DNA of 64,000 nt from CAZFVY01 sp964522665 (GCA_964522665.1 CAZFVY010000013.1:1-64000), one strand, 5' to 3'; positions 1-10,370 are shown, counted from the first letter of the stretch. Numbers and translations are program-made. The notes: a model not told the origin generated them from the letters alone.

Positions 1-55
1 ACTGACAACTACGGTCGGTTCAACCACCAAACTCGACTTTGCCTACTCTACTGAA

Positions 56-982
56 TCATCGGTCGGTTGTCTCCGCGCTAACCGCCGACTCAATGTGACG
101 GAGGGCCACCGTGGCGCCGGCTCGCACGGTCGGTTCTGGATCTTGCCGGGCGAGCGACAAGACCGGCGCGGCCATTCGGGCCCGCGCTCCGTAGCGCGCC
201 AGCGACCTTACCGCGTTGGCGCGGACACCGACATCGGGATCGTTCAGGCGCCCCATCAACCCAAGGATCTCAATCGCAGGCTCCGCACGAATCTCACCGA
301 GAGAAATCACGCCGTTCAGACGGACCCCGGAATCGGGATCGGTCAGACTTTCAACCAAGGCTCGCGCCGCGGCGTTGGCGTCGGCCGCGGCGCCGTCACC
401 GAGTGATGATGCTGGCATCGGATGATCGGCGGAGAGGTTTGGCGCCGAGGAACCAAGGGCGGCCGCCGCCGCGCTTCGCAGCCGGGCGTCGGGAGCCCGC
501 AACGCTTCGATGAGCGGCGGCGTGATCGCCGGGCCGATTCCGCTCAACGCGACGCGCGCGGCGTCGCCCGCGTTCTCGTCGGTGAGTGCCGAAACCAGCG
601 TCGGGATGGCTGGCGCCGCCAAGGGGCCGAGAGCGGCGAGCGCCTTGGCCGCCTCGGCGCGCCGAACTGAAACCGGTTTCAGCCGGACCTTTGGCCACGC
701 CTGCCGATTGATCCAATCGATCGCTTCTTCCTTCGGCACGAACTCCGCGGCTTGAATCGCGGCCAGGAGCCAGGGGAGAGCATTCGTCCCCATTTGTCGA
801 AGCGCGCCCACGGCCAGCCCGCGCGGCGGGGAGCCTTCCGGTTCATCGAACCCCGCGAGCCACGCGGAGAGGCGTTTTCCTTGATAGGTCGGTTCGGCCG
901 TCTGAACGCGGGAATTGGCGAAACCCGCCAGGCCAATGCCGGTGGCGATCAGCAATAGAAACCAATGACGCCTGCTCATCAA
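56..982 (-). CDS. Exported HEAT-repeat protein
   Basis: The 308-residue product begins with a signal-peptide-like stretch (basic MMSRRH, then a hydrophobic run to about residue 22). The rest is alpha-solenoid sequence: repeated blocks of the form 'A-x-x-A-L-G/A-x-L-G-P-x-A' at about residues 110-290, for example around AAKALAALGPLAAPAIPTL and VRSLARYGARARMAAPVL. These are HEAT/PBS-lyase-type repeats used for protein binding; no catalytic motif is seen. The start ATG (complement of 980-982) faces the divergent TPR operon that begins at 1199. Partner unknown. HEAT assignment is firm from the pattern; the cell-surface or periplasmic role is inference. Confidence 0.8.
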   Translation of the reverse strand: MMSRRHWFLLLIATGIGLAGFANSRVQTAEPTYQGKRLSAWLAGFDEPEGSPPRGLAVGALRQMGTNALPWLLAAIQAAEFVPKEEAIDWINRQAWPKVRLKPVSVRRAEAAKALAALGPLAAPAIPTLVSALTDENAGDAARVALSGIGPAITPPLIEALRAPDARLRSAAAAALGSSAPNLSADHPMPASSLGDGAAADANAAARALVESLTDPDSGVRLNGVISLGEIRAEPAIEILGLMGRLNDPDVGVRANAVRSLARYGARARMAAPVLSLARQDPEPTVRAGATVALRHIESAVSAETTDR

Positions 983-1198
983 GTGATGGAGATACCATCG
1001 CGCGGGCGATTCAAGCGAGCAAATTGCCGCGGTTAAAAGTTGACCGGCCGATGGCGCATCCGCGCTCCGACTTTAGTCTGTGTCACGGGAGGATCGGTCC
1101 TCCGGCGCGCCAACAGGCGTCGCGCGGCCAATTAATAAAGGACAAAGAGCGAACAAGCTGGTAACACGGCGGTAACACGCTTGATCGATCTTGACGGC

Positions 1199-2662
1199 AT
1201 GAAAACTCAATTGGCGAGCGGATGGCTGAAGTTTGGCGGGGAATGCCGGGTCGCGGCGTGCGCCGTGGCCGCCGCGTGGGCGTTCGGCGCGTCGGCGCTC
1301 GCAGACACCGCGTCGGAATTGCTCGAGCGCGGTTTGTACGCCGAGGAAACCAAGGGTGACATCGATGGCGCCATTCAGTTCTACCAGCAGGCGCTCGAGC
1401 AGGCGAAGGCCGCGCAGAGTTCCGGCGCCCAAGCCCAGTTTCACCTCGGCGTTTGCCTGCTGAAGAAGAACCAGCGAGTGGAGGCGCACGCGGCGTTTGA
1501 AAAGTTGGTTAAAGACTACCCCGATCAAAAAGATTTAATCGCCCGCGCCCACCAGCTTCTGCCTGGTGGGCCAATTTTTCTCCCGCCGCCCTGGGAGGAC
1601 GGGGAGTTGATGTTGCTCGAAGTTAAGCTGGCCTCCGGTTTTAAGGTCGGGGTCTCGGCCTACCTGGCCAATCTGATCGACTATAACGGCGCCAAGGCCT
1701 GGCGGGTCGGCTCGCGAAGCGCCATTGGCGCGCAGGGCTTGAGTCAGGTCGAAACGGAACCGGAAACTTTCGCTCCGTTCCATAGCCACTGGCAACACGA
1801 CCTGCTGGGCGATGTCGAAGCCGTTTATAAGGACGGCCAGGTGGAATTCACGACCGCCGGGAAACCGGGAACCCAAAAACTGGAAGTGAACCGGACGGTG
1901 TACGATAACGAAGAAGTCATTCCCGGAATGCGGCGATTGCCTTTGGCGCCCGGCTACAAGACCTCGATGGCGATTGTCTCGTCGCTCGGCGGGCGGGTCG
2001 TGATTCCGCTCGATATCGAGGTCACCGGAACGGAAACCGTTCAGGTCCCGGCGGGCAAATTCGATTGCTACAAAACGGAGTTGAGCATTCACCAAACGTT
2101 TTGGTATTCGACGAACGCGAGTCACTTGCTGGTCAAATTCGAGGTGGGCGGCGCGGTCGCGGAGTTGGCCGAGGTTCGCCAACGGAAGCCGGGCGAACGC
2201 CTCAACTACAACCAGGCCGGCGCCGGCGTATCGTTTGCGACGCCACCGGATTGGTTGTATTACCTCCCGGAGGGCGATAACGAGTTCAAGGTCCACGTCA
2301 TGCTTCTGGATACCGAAACCACGGCGTACGCGAACGTCAACGTCCGCGCTCTGGACAGTCTCAAACCGGAGGTGTCCGCGTCGGCTCGGGCCTTCGCGGA
2401 GAACCGGGCGGCCGAGTTGACCAAGATGGCGAAGGATTTCCGACTCCGCCCGGAGGGTTTCCTGGATCGCTCGCTGAACGGGCGCGCGGCCGTCACGTTC
2501 ATCGGCGACTACCTGGAGGGGAACCGAAAGATGGTCGTTCAGGCCGCGCTCACGATCAGCGACGCGAACGCGGGAGCGGTTTTCGTCTTCTGCCAGGAAG
2601 CTCAATTCGAGCGCGCAAAACCAGCGTTCGACGCGCTGCTGAGCAGCTTCCTGATGCCGTGA
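1199..2662 (+). CDS. Exported TPR protein with a DUF3108-like beta domain
   Basis: ATG 1199 is preferred over the in-frame TTG at 1181, because it places a signal peptide (hydrophobic AACAVAAAWAFGASALA, cleavage near ALAD) close to the N-terminus. Residues of about 40-125 form tetratricopeptide-like helices (ASELLERGLYAEETKGDID and AQFHLGVCLLKKNQRVEAHA). The remainder is beta-rich and contains the phrase VPAGKFDCYKTEL, typical of DUF3108-like secreted proteins of Acidobacteriota and Verrucomicrobiota. It ends 7 bp before a sensor kinase gene on the same strand, so it may be part of the signal-sensing unit. No enzymatic motif is visible. Confidence 0.8.
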   Translation: MKTQLASGWLKFGGECRVAACAVAAAWAFGASALADTASELLERGLYAEETKGDIDGAIQFYQQALEQAKAAQSSGAQAQFHLGVCLLKKNQRVEAHAAFEKLVKDYPDQKDLIARAHQLLPGGPIFLPPPWEDGELMLLEVKLASGFKVGVSAYLANLIDYNGAKAWRVGSRSAIGAQGLSQVETEPETFAPFHSHWQHDLLGDVEAVYKDGQVEFTTAGKPGTQKLEVNRTVYDNEEVIPGMRRLPLAPGYKTSMAIVSSLGGRVVIPLDIEVTGTETVQVPAGKFDCYKTELSIHQTFWYSTNASHLLVKFEVGGAVAELAEVRQRKPGERLNYNQAGAGVSFATPPDWLYYLPEGDNEFKVHVMLLDTETTAYANVNVRALDSLKPEVSASARAFAENRAAELTKMAKDFRLRPEGFLDRSLNGRAAVTFIGDYLEGNRKMVVQAALTISDANAGAVFVFCQEAQFERAKPAFDALLSSFLMP

Positions 2663-2669
2663 ATCGCAC

Positions 2670-4622
2670 GTGAAAGTAAGCCGTCTAACGCTCTCCCCAA
2701 GCCGCGCCGATCGGGCGTGGCCAGTGTTGTTATGGTTGTTGGCGGCGGTGCTCGTGCCGACGGCATGCTTCCTTTGGTTCATGAATAAGGCCATGAACAA
2801 CGAGCGGTTCGCCGTGCGCCAGAGACTCGGTGAAGCGTATCAAGGACAACTCTTCCTGCTCCAAACCGTCATCGATCGCTGGCTGATCGGGCGCCAGGCC
2901 GAGCTGGAACGAATCGGGAGCCAGTATTCCGGCGCGGCCGCCTTCGCGGCCTGCCTGGAAGCGGACCTGGCGGACGGCGTGATCTGCCTTGGTGAGGCCG
3001 GGCAGGCCGCCTACCCGGCGCCGCCGGGCCAGGGCGCCGCGACGCCGCAAGGCTCGATCTGGGGAGAGGCGCGACGCCTGGAGAGCGCCGGTGACGCGAA
3101 GGCGGCGGCGGTGAGTTACGCGCTGGCGGCGAAGCAGGCGAGCCAGCCGAACGAGGAGGCTCTGGCGCTCCAAGGGCAGATTCGCTGCCTCGCCCGCGCC
3201 GGCGACCGTGAAGGCGCGATTCATCTCATCGAAAGTAACCTGAACACCGAACGCCTCAGGGACGCCATCGATGCCGAGGGCCGCCTGCTCGCGCCCAACG
3301 CTCAACTCCTCGCGCTTGAACTGCTGAAAGATCCGCAGCGACCCGAGTTCCGCGCGACCGTGGGACTCTTGAAACGGCGATTGACCGACTACCGTGATTC
3401 GGCGTTGAGCTCCGGCCAGCGCCGCTTCCTCATGCGGCAGATCGATTCGTTGTTCCCCGCGGAGGGCGGCTTTCCGACGCTGGCCGCGGAGGATTTGGCC
3501 GCGCGCTTTCAAGAGGCGAACGCGCCGATTATTCACGGAACAGCCTTGCAGCCTAGCCCGCTGCCCGGAGTCTGGCAGGCGGCTTGGGCAAACGGACGGC
3601 TGCTCACGTTGCATCGCGCCGATCACCTGCAGGCGCAACTCCGGGCGCAGATCGATAATCAGACGCTTTCTTCGAACGTGGCGGTCACCGTGTCGCCCCC
3701 GGGCGTAGAGTCGGAGTCTGCGGTCGCGTCGCTGCCGATCGGGGCGCGTTTGCCCGGTTGGCGGCTCGGCTTGACCCTGAAAAATAGCGACCTCCTTGAC
3801 GCCACTGCCCGGCAGCAGGTCGCGGGCTATTTTTGGACCGGCGCGCTGGTTATCGCCGCGACCGTCGTATTTGGCTTGTTAGCGGCGCGTTTCATCGGCC
3901 GGCAGATGGCGGTGGCGCGGCTAAAAAACGACTTGGTTGCCACGGTCTCGCACGAATTGAAAACCCCGCTGGCGTCGATGCGCCTGCTGGTGGACACACT
4001 CTTGGAGGCGCCGGCGTTCAATCCGGGAACGGTTCGCGAGTACCTGGAGATGATCGCCCGCGAGAACAGCCGGCTGAGCCGGCTGATCGATAATTTTCTC
4101 CTCTTCTCACGGATGGAGCGCGACAAATATGCCTTCAGTTTTCGCGTGATCGAGCCGCGGAGCGTCGTCGAGTCCGCGATGAGCGCGATGAGAGAGCGGT
4201 TTCAGGTCGCGGATTGCCGCGTGGAAACGAACGTGGAACCGGGCTTGCCGGCAATTTCGGCCGACGCGGACGCGCTGAGCACGGCGCTCATCAATCTGCT
4301 CGATAACGCTTGCAAGTACAGCGACGGCGCGAAAACCGTGAACTTGCGGGCATACGCCCGGAATGGCTCGGTTTGCCTCGCGGTTGAAGACAATGGCATC
4401 GGCTTGACGCCGCGCGAAGCCAAGAAAATCTTTCGGCGTTTTTACCAGGTGGACCAGCGGCTCTCCCGGCGAAATAGCGGTTGCGGTCTCGGTCTAAGCA
4501 TCGTCGAGTTCATTATGAAAGCTCATCGTGGAGCCGTCGCGGTCGAGAGCCAACCTGGGCGTGGCAGCACCTTCACCCTCGAAGTTCCGGCGTGTCAGCC
4601 GGGCGTCGCGTTGGAAAGCTAG
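2670..4622 (+). CDS. Membrane sensor histidine kinase with large extracytoplasmic domain
   Basis: GTG start; 650 residues. A first membrane segment near residues 13-32 (LLWLLAAVLVPTACFLWF) is followed by about 350 residues of helical, partly TPR-like sequence expected outside the cytoplasm. A second membrane segment near residues 388-410 precedes the HisKA domain, whose phospho-acceptor is His428 in VSHELKTPLASMR. The HATPase domain shows the N box (LINLLDNACKYS), G1 (VEDNGIGL) and G2 (GCGLGLSIVEF). No HAMP domain is evident. The gene sits between an exported TPR protein and a response regulator whose ATG begins 1 bp after the stop, forming a three-gene operon. The ligand cannot be read from sequence. 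Confidence 0.93.
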   Translation: MKVSRLTLSPSRADRAWPVLLWLLAAVLVPTACFLWFMNKAMNNERFAVRQRLGEAYQGQLFLLQTVIDRWLIGRQAELERIGSQYSGAAAFAACLEADLADGVICLGEAGQAAYPAPPGQGAATPQGSIWGEARRLESAGDAKAAAVSYALAAKQASQPNEEALALQGQIRCLARAGDREGAIHLIESNLNTERLRDAIDAEGRLLAPNAQLLALELLKDPQRPEFRATVGLLKRRLTDYRDSALSSGQRRFLMRQIDSLFPAEGGFPTLAAEDLAARFQEANAPIIHGTALQPSPLPGVWQAAWANGRLLTLHRADHLQAQLRAQIDNQTLSSNVAVTVSPPGVESESAVASLPIGARLPGWRLGLTLKNSDLLDATARQQVAGYFWTGALVIAATVVFGLLAARFIGRQMAVARLKNDLVATVSHELKTPLASMRLLVDTLLEAPAFNPGTVREYLEMIARENSRLSRLIDNFLLFSRMERDKYAFSFRVIEPRSVVESAMSAMRERFQVADCRVETNVEPGLPAISADADALSTALINLLDNACKYSDGAKTVNLRAYARNGSVCLAVEDNGIGLTPREAKKIFRRFYQVDQRLSRRNSGCGLGLSIVEFIMKAHRGAVAVESQPGRGSTFTLEVPACQPGVALES

Positions 4623-4623
4623 T

Positions 4624-5334
<711 letters not shown>

Positions 5335-5402
5335 CCCAAACCTGATTTTCCTCCTCACTTTCCAATTCGGTCACGGCCAAAGCCGACCACCCACACACTT
5401 AT

Positions 5403-6125
5403 ATGAAATTAAAAAACATCGTCTTTATCAGCGCGCTGGCGCTCTCGGCATCCCTTACAAACTTCGCTCAAGAGACCAACCTGATCGGGGCTTGGCGCGG
5501 AACGCTTGACGCCGGTGGAACGAAACTGCGCCTGGTCTTTCACGTCACCTCGGGCGCTGACGGTCTAACCGCTTCGATGGATAGCCCCGATCAGGGGGTC
5601 AAAGGCATCCCGGCCGCGATCACCGCGACGAAGGAGGGCGCGCTCATTGAGGTCTCGGCGATCGGTGGAAAGTACGATGGAAAACTGGACGCGTCGCACG
5701 CCAAGCTGGCGGGCACATGGGCGCAAGGCCCGGTCTCCTTGCCGCTGGAATTGGTCCGCCTGAGTCCGGCCGAGGCTGAAAAAGCGTTGGCGCGAAAAGC
5801 CAATCCCGAGTCGATCCAAGTCAATACCATGACGGAGGGCAAACTGGTCGGCAAATGGGCCGGCGCGTTGGACGCGGGCGCCAAACTGCGTTTGGCGCTC
5901 AAGGTTACGAAAACGCCCGACGGCGGCCTCCTCGGCTCCGTGGACAGCCTGGATCAGAACGCGAACGATATTCCCGCCACCGCGATCGTGGCGCACGACT
6001 CGGAAATCCGTTTCGATTTCGACACGATTCGGAGCGTCTATGTGTTTAAATTGAATGGGGCTGAACTTGTCGGCGAATGGCGCCAGGCCGGGCAGACGTT
6101 TCCACTTACGATGCAGAAGAAATGA
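5403..6125 (+). CDS. Secreted protein with two tandem copies of a small beta domain
   Basis: 240 residues: signal peptide (MKLKNIVFISALALSAS, cleavage near NFAQ), then two related blocks of about 95 residues. Copy 1 begins LIGAWRGTLDAGGTKLRLVF and copy 2 begins LVGKWAGALDAGAKLRLALK; both contain an 'S-x-D-Q' segment (MDSPDQGVKGIPA, VDSLDQNANDIPA) and end with a GTW/GEW strand (LAGTWAQGPVSLPLEL, LVGEWRQAGQTFPLTM). This domain is commonly seen ahead of alpha/beta-hydrolase or beta-lactamase-like domains; here it stands alone, duplicated, with no catalytic partner. Function unknown. Confidence 0.75.
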   Translation: MKLKNIVFISALALSASLTNFAQETNLIGAWRGTLDAGGTKLRLVFHVTSGADGLTASMDSPDQGVKGIPAAITATKEGALIEVSAIGGKYDGKLDASHAKLAGTWAQGPVSLPLELVRLSPAEAEKALARKANPESIQVNTMTEGKLVGKWAGALDAGAKLRLALKVTKTPDGGLLGSVDSLDQNANDIPATAIVAHDSEIRFDFDTIRSVYVFKLNGAELVGEWRQAGQTFPLTMQKK

Positions 6126-6276
6126 TTCGTTGACGGTTGCGCCTTGATGACCTGCGGCGTCACGCGGGCGACGTTTGGCTGGACTTCGGATCGGAAACTC
6201 CGAGCGCGAAATGAACGCTTGCCAGACGGGCCGACCGATGTGAGAATGAGTCTCAGATGCAAGAAGCGGCTTAGCG

Positions 6277-7290
6277 ATGGGTGTGACCCTTCGAACCTCT
6301 ATCGTTCCAGCCAGACGGGGCGTCGCGCCGGTCGCGGCCGAAAGGTCGCCCTCGGGCGACCCTCAGGAGGACTTGACCGCCTCGGACGCGGACGGACAGG
6401 TAATCGGGTTCCACGACGCGAACTATCAGGTTGCCTGGCGTGACTTCTTCGCGCCGCGGGAGACGCCGTGGCCCGCCGACTCGGAACACGATGGCGTCAA
6501 GCTTTGCCTGAACTTTGCCGGTGAAGGCTTCATTGCGTCCACGCGAGATCGCGCCAGGTTTTCACCGAATACCGCCGGGTTTTTCGTGGACCGTCGCGGG
6601 AGTCTCACCGGCGGGAGGAAAGCGGGACAGCGGCACCAGTATCTTTCCGTCCGCCTCTCGGGATCATTTCTGCGGCAACATTTGAGTGGCGTCGAAGACC
6701 GCCTGCATCCCCTCGTTCGCACGGTGACCTCGGCCGATTCTTACGACTCAGCGATCAGCGACGTTGGCCGGATGAACGCGAGCCAAAGACAGGCGCTCGA
6801 CTCACTCCGTCATCCGCCGCCGGTTACGGAGGTCCGTCCGATTTGGTACCAGTGCAAGGCCGTCGAATTGGCGGTAATGTTTTTATTTCAACCGTCGCCG
6901 GACGGCGAAATGTTCTGCACCCGCCAAAAGCGGCTGGCCCGGGAGCGCGTCGAGCAAGTGACCTTCTTGCTCCGGCAAAATCTGGCGGAACCGCCGACGC
7001 TCGAGGACCTGGGCCGCAAGATCGGCTGCAGTCATTTTTACCTGAGCCGCATTTTCTCGAATTATACCGGTCAAACGATTACCCAATGCCTGCGCCAGCT
7101 TCGCATGGAGAAGGCGGCGGAACTATTGCGCGAGGGAGAGTACAATGTGACGGAAGTCGCCCTCGAGGTCGGCTATGCGAGTCCCAGCCATTTCAGCCAG
7201 GCATTTCACGCCACGTTTGGCTGCTGCCCGGGTCTCTATCCCGTGGCGACCGCGACGCAACGAGCGCGCTCCCGAACCCCGGCTCGGTAG
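6277..7290 (+). CDS. AraC/XylS-family transcription regulator
   Basis: 337 residues from ATG 6277. The N-terminal about 220 residues form an unrecognised sensor region. The C-terminal about 100 residues carry the double helix-turn-helix of AraC proteins: LEDLGRKIGCSHFYLSRIF (first HTH), LRQLRMEKAAELLREGEYNV, and the signature VALEVGYASPSHFSQAFH. The gene converges on the GH42-like glycosidase gene (55 bp apart), so a role in carbohydrate uptake or use is possible but not shown. The extreme N-terminus before about residue 35 is poorly supported and translation may begin later. Confidence 0.88.
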   Translation: MGVTLRTSIVPARRGVAPVAAERSPSGDPQEDLTASDADGQVIGFHDANYQVAWRDFFAPRETPWPADSEHDGVKLCLNFAGEGFIASTRDRARFSPNTAGFFVDRRGSLTGGRKAGQRHQYLSVRLSGSFLRQHLSGVEDRLHPLVRTVTSADSYDSAISDVGRMNASQRQALDSLRHPPPVTEVRPIWYQCKAVELAVMFLFQPSPDGEMFCTRQKRLARERVEQVTFLLRQNLAEPPTLEDLGRKIGCSHFYLSRIFSNYTGQTITQCLRQLRMEKAAELLREGEYNVTEVALEVGYASPSHFSQAFHATFGCCPGLYPVATATQRARSRTPAR

Positions 7291-7344
7291 CCGCCGAGAG
7301 CCGAGCATCTGCGGCGGCTGACGGTCGCCATTATCGGTCGAGGG

Positions 7345-9534
7345 TTATGGTTTGAGCAGAGAATCGATCAACGTTCCCGGTGCGACGGCTTCCGGGAGCA
7401 CCGCGTAAAGCGAGGGTTGCCACGGATCGAGGGCAACGGAGAAATGATCGACGCGTCCGAGATACTTGGCCTCGCGCAACTCGTAGAGGTGCCCCGCGCT
7501 CGGTAGTTTAGCCGAGAAGGTAATGGGCGTTTCCAACTGTTCGTTCCCTCCGGCCTGTTTTAATTCCTCGGCCATGTGGTAATCGATGTTTCGTTCGAAC
7601 GCCAAAAGCTGAGCGGCGCCGAGGCGAAATCGGTGCACACGGACCCGAAGAGACCCTTGGCCGGCCTTCGCGGACGGCGTTTCTGGCGCGAGGATGACAG
7701 AGGGCGGAAACTCGGAGCCGAGCTGCGCCTGAATCCAATCGCTCCAGGCGACCGCCGACGCGGTGCCGAGGCGTTCCGCCGCGTAACCCGCGAAATCCCC
7801 GGCGTGGGTGGACTTCTGGCGATTTCCGGTAGTGGCGTACGCCACGCGAGCCGCGCTCGGCGGAAAGACCGAGTCCAGCGGACCGGATGCGCGCCGTTTC
7901 CCGTGCTCGTCGAACGCGCCCGGAGAAATGTCAGAAAAAATCACGTTGTTGGTTCGGCCGTGTGCGTTCGTCGCAAGAAATGCGTTTAGCGCGTTGACCT
8001 CGCTCTCGGAGAGCGCCCAGGACCGCGGCAGCGCAAGCGCCGCGTTCGTCAGGTCCCGCAGCACCCCCGACTCAATCTCGGCGGACGAGACGAAGCGAGG
8101 TGAGTAACCGAGGTCTTGGAAGGCTTTTAGCCAGGCGTCCCGCGCCTGCGCCTGTTGATTGTGATCCGCCTCGAAACTGGAAAAGCGCCGGAGCCAGGTG
8201 GAACCATCAACGGTCGATTCGATCAACCAATCCACCTGAATGCTTGGCTGCGAGTAGTGGATGAAGATCGGGTCGTATTGCCGCTCGGCGCGCAGAAAGA
8301 GTTGCGCCAGCGGTGAGGTCATTTCCTTCAAAACGGGCGCCAGGGCAAGCCCCTTTTTTGACAACGAATACTGATCGTCCGTCCAATTGATGCAGTCTTC
8401 ACTCCACCAGACGAGGCACCCGCGATCACCTTCCAAGAGAAGATGCCAGAGCCGGCGTCGCGCCGGTTCCGCGGTCCCTTCGAATACCGTCGCAAGGATC
8501 GGCTTGCCTGGCATAAACGAGCCGAGGATCTCCCGCGAGCAAGCGATGTCGTACGGTTCCACCCAATCGAGGACGCGGGATAAGCGCCAGAGGTCGTAAC
8601 CTCCGAACGCGCTCGGCATCTGCGTGCCTTCAATCCCGACCGGGGTGGCGGGATCAAGCTCGCGCGCGGCGCCGCGCAGACCGTCGAGCGCGTTGGCGAG
8701 CGAAAGGTCCATGTACGAGCGGAAATCGCACCACGGCGCAAAATTCCAGCGGGAGCGCTCCGCCGCCGCCGTGGTGGGGTCGAACTTGACGCGCTGGACG
8801 GCCTGCCAGTCCACGCGCGGTCCCGGCGCGGAGGAGGGGTCCGTCATCCGGCTCTTGATTTGGTCGGTGGTGAACGGCTTGACCAGGTCCCATCCGGAAA
8901 ATTGGGTCTCCCATTCCGCGTTGAGCGCCGCCAGGTCGCGGTACTGCGTCCGCAGCCAGGCGCGAAAGCCGGCCAGCGCCACGGGGTTGAAATCGTAGTC
9001 AAACGGGTTGGCGGAAATCGTCGTCGAGAGTTCATCCCGGATGTCGTACGCGAGCGGCCGATGGCCTCGATTGAGTCGCACAATCGACTGCATGTCCGCG
9101 CGGGATTGCGCCCGCCATTGCGGGTCATCCAGGCAGATGTCGCGCGTCAGCGCCGGTTCGGGGCGGCCGTCGCGAGCCCACTCCGTCACGAAGCGGTCCC
9201 AATCCGTGACGCGCGAATTGTATTTGAGGCAGAGGCCCCGGTTGACCATGTTTTCGACGTAGTATGGAAAACTTTGCTCGACGAGAATGCGCGGGTCTCC
9301 GCCGCCGTAAACCATCGCCGTGTTGACCCCCATTTCGCGCAGACGCTGAAAGAACAGGCCAAGTTTTTCGGGCTTTCGATAAGCGGTATCCCCGATCCAC
9401 ATGATCGCGCGGTAATCGTTCCAAGGGCGGATGGCATCGGCGGGCGCCGCCGCGAGAGCGCCCAGGGACACGGCTAGACCGAGGGCGAGCGACGGCCATC
9501 GGCGATCGAAACGGAGACGGTGGAACGCGTTCAT
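7345..9534 (-). CDS. Exported GH42-like glycoside hydrolase
   Basis: 729 residues. A signal peptide (basic N-terminus, SLALGLAVSLGALAAAPADA) precedes a TIM-barrel-like region: LREMGVNTAMVYGG is a typical early barrel strand. RPLAYDIRDELST places an Asp-Glu pair where GH42/clan GH-A enzymes have their acid/base Glu, and KPILATVFEGT holds a candidate nucleophile Glu. A lid segment GDRGCLVWWSEDC follows. The C-terminal part resembles the trimerisation-type domain of GH42 beta-galactosidases. Assignment to GH42 is by pattern only; the substrate is unknown. The start ATG is the complement of 9532-9534. Confidence 0.6.
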   Translation of the reverse strand: MNAFHRLRFDRRWPSLALGLAVSLGALAAAPADAIRPWNDYRAIMWIGDTAYRKPEKLGLFFQRLREMGVNTAMVYGGGDPRILVEQSFPYYVENMVNRGLCLKYNSRVTDWDRFVTEWARDGRPEPALTRDICLDDPQWRAQSRADMQSIVRLNRGHRPLAYDIRDELSTTISANPFDYDFNPVALAGFRAWLRTQYRDLAALNAEWETQFSGWDLVKPFTTDQIKSRMTDPSSAPGPRVDWQAVQRVKFDPTTAAAERSRWNFAPWCDFRSYMDLSLANALDGLRGAARELDPATPVGIEGTQMPSAFGGYDLWRLSRVLDWVEPYDIACSREILGSFMPGKPILATVFEGTAEPARRRLWHLLLEGDRGCLVWWSEDCINWTDDQYSLSKKGLALAPVLKEMTSPLAQLFLRAERQYDPIFIHYSQPSIQVDWLIESTVDGSTWLRRFSSFEADHNQQAQARDAWLKAFQDLGYSPRFVSSAEIESGVLRDLTNAALALPRSWALSESEVNALNAFLATNAHGRTNNVIFSDISPGAFDEHGKRRASGPLDSVFPPSAARVAYATTGNRQKSTHAGDFAGYAAERLGTASAVAWSDWIQAQLGSEFPPSVILAPETPSAKAGQGSLRVRVHRFRLGAAQLLAFERNIDYHMAEELKQAGGNEQLETPITFSAKLPSAGHLYELREAKYLGRVDHFSVALDPWQPSLYAVLPEAVAPGTLIDSLLKP

Positions 9535-9923
9535 TCGCGCCGAGTCTGAACGGGCCGGGGCGAATCGTCACGCGACGGTTTTCCGGCGCGCCGGAGTCGT
9601 GGGGCCGGTCACGCGCGCGATTCCGGCGGAACAACGGACCATGGCGCCTTCCGCTGGGTTTGATCCGCGCTCCGGCGCGGTGAATTCGATGGCCCGCCCC
9701 GTGACCGGGGGTGAATCGCCGGGCATCAAAGCGGGACGGCCGCGATTTCGCCGCGAAGAATTTACTTGGCTTTTGGCCGGGTTTATGATTCCCTAAGCAG
9801 CGTCAAAGACGTGAGAGGCATGATCCACACGCACAACTCGTTCCGAGCGGCGTGCGCGCCCATGGCCCAAGTTCGCGCGGAATGAGATAGGCGCTTATGA
9901 AGAATAATGAGGAATTGAAATCC
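9535..9923. other. Intergenic region between the divergent glycosidase and panD
   Basis: About 390 bp without a convincing gene; overlapping reading frames here lack recognisable domains. It should hold the promoters of both divergent neighbours. The best sigma70-like candidate on the plus strand is TTTACT (9761-9766), 17 bp, TATGAT (9784-9789). Confidence 0.5.
9761..9789 (+). promoter_or_regulatory. Candidate sigma70-type promoter upstream of panD
   Basis: TTTACT and TATGAT separated by 17 bp, about 110-135 bp upstream of panD, in a locally AT-richer stretch. Match is partial (4/6 and 5/6 to consensus), so this is a suggestion only. Confidence 0.3.
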
Positions 9924-10316
9924 ATGCGTTGGGTGCTGACTTCAAAAATCCAGAAAGCCATCGTCACGGGAGCCGACTTGCATTACGTGGGGAGCATCAC
10001 TATCGACGAGGATCTGATGGACAAGGCTGGTTTGTGGCCGGGCGAGAAAGTGCTCGTGGTGAGCAATACCACCGGCGCGCGCCTGGAGACTTACGTGATC
10101 GCCGGGGAGCGCGGGGCGGGGGATATTTTGATGAATGGCGCCGCGTCCCACTTGATTAAAGCGGGCGAGGAACTAATCATTATGGGGTTTTCACTCTGTG
10201 ACGGGCCAGTGCGCCCCGGTAACATCCTGGTGGACCGCCGGAATCGTTTTGTCCGGCATATTCACGAGCGGGCGAAAGAGAAGTTGGAGTTGATGCCCGA
10301 CGCGCTGGCGACTTAA
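9924..10316 (+). CDS. panD: Aspartate 1-decarboxylase proenzyme
   Basis: Makes beta-alanine from L-aspartate for pantothenate/CoA. ATG 9924 (preceded by GAGG about 11 nt upstream) gives the family register: the self-cleavage site Gly-Ser is Gly23-Ser24 in ADLHYVGSITI, which yields the pyruvoyl group. An in-frame ATG at 9897 would add 9 residues. GARLETYVI, GERGAGDILMNGAASHLI and EELIIMGF match the PanD beta barrel. The residue equivalent to E. coli His11 is Gln10 here, while Lys8 is retained. It is a single gene divergent from the glycosidase and convergent with the aldehyde dehydrogenase. Confidence 0.95.
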   Translation: MRWVLTSKIQKAIVTGADLHYVGSITIDEDLMDKAGLWPGEKVLVVSNTTGARLETYVIAGERGAGDILMNGAASHLIKAGEELIIMGFSLCDGPVRPGNILVDRRNRFVRHIHERAKEKLELMPDALAT

Positions 10317-10321
10317 TTCCC

Positions 10322-10357
10322 GCTGGCCGAGTCTCCATCTTTTATTCTCCGGCCAGC
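10322..10357. terminator. Hairpin between convergent panD and aldehyde dehydrogenase genes
   Basis: An 8-bp perfect inverted repeat, GCTGGCCG (10322-10329) and CGGCCAGC (10350-10357), with a 20-nt T-rich loop, lies in the 54 bp between two convergent stops. It lacks a clear U-tract on either side, so a bidirectional terminator role is only likely by position. Confidence 0.4.
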
Positions 10358-10370
10358 AATATTGGGGGGA

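Noticed and set aside
1535..2800. Long antisense frames such as 421 codons opposite the TPR gene
   Set aside because: Typical shadow frames of high-GC coding DNA; Arg/Gly/Ala-rich with no domain. The same reasoning excludes the many other long opposite-strand frames, e.g. at 14943-16406 and 44430-46103.
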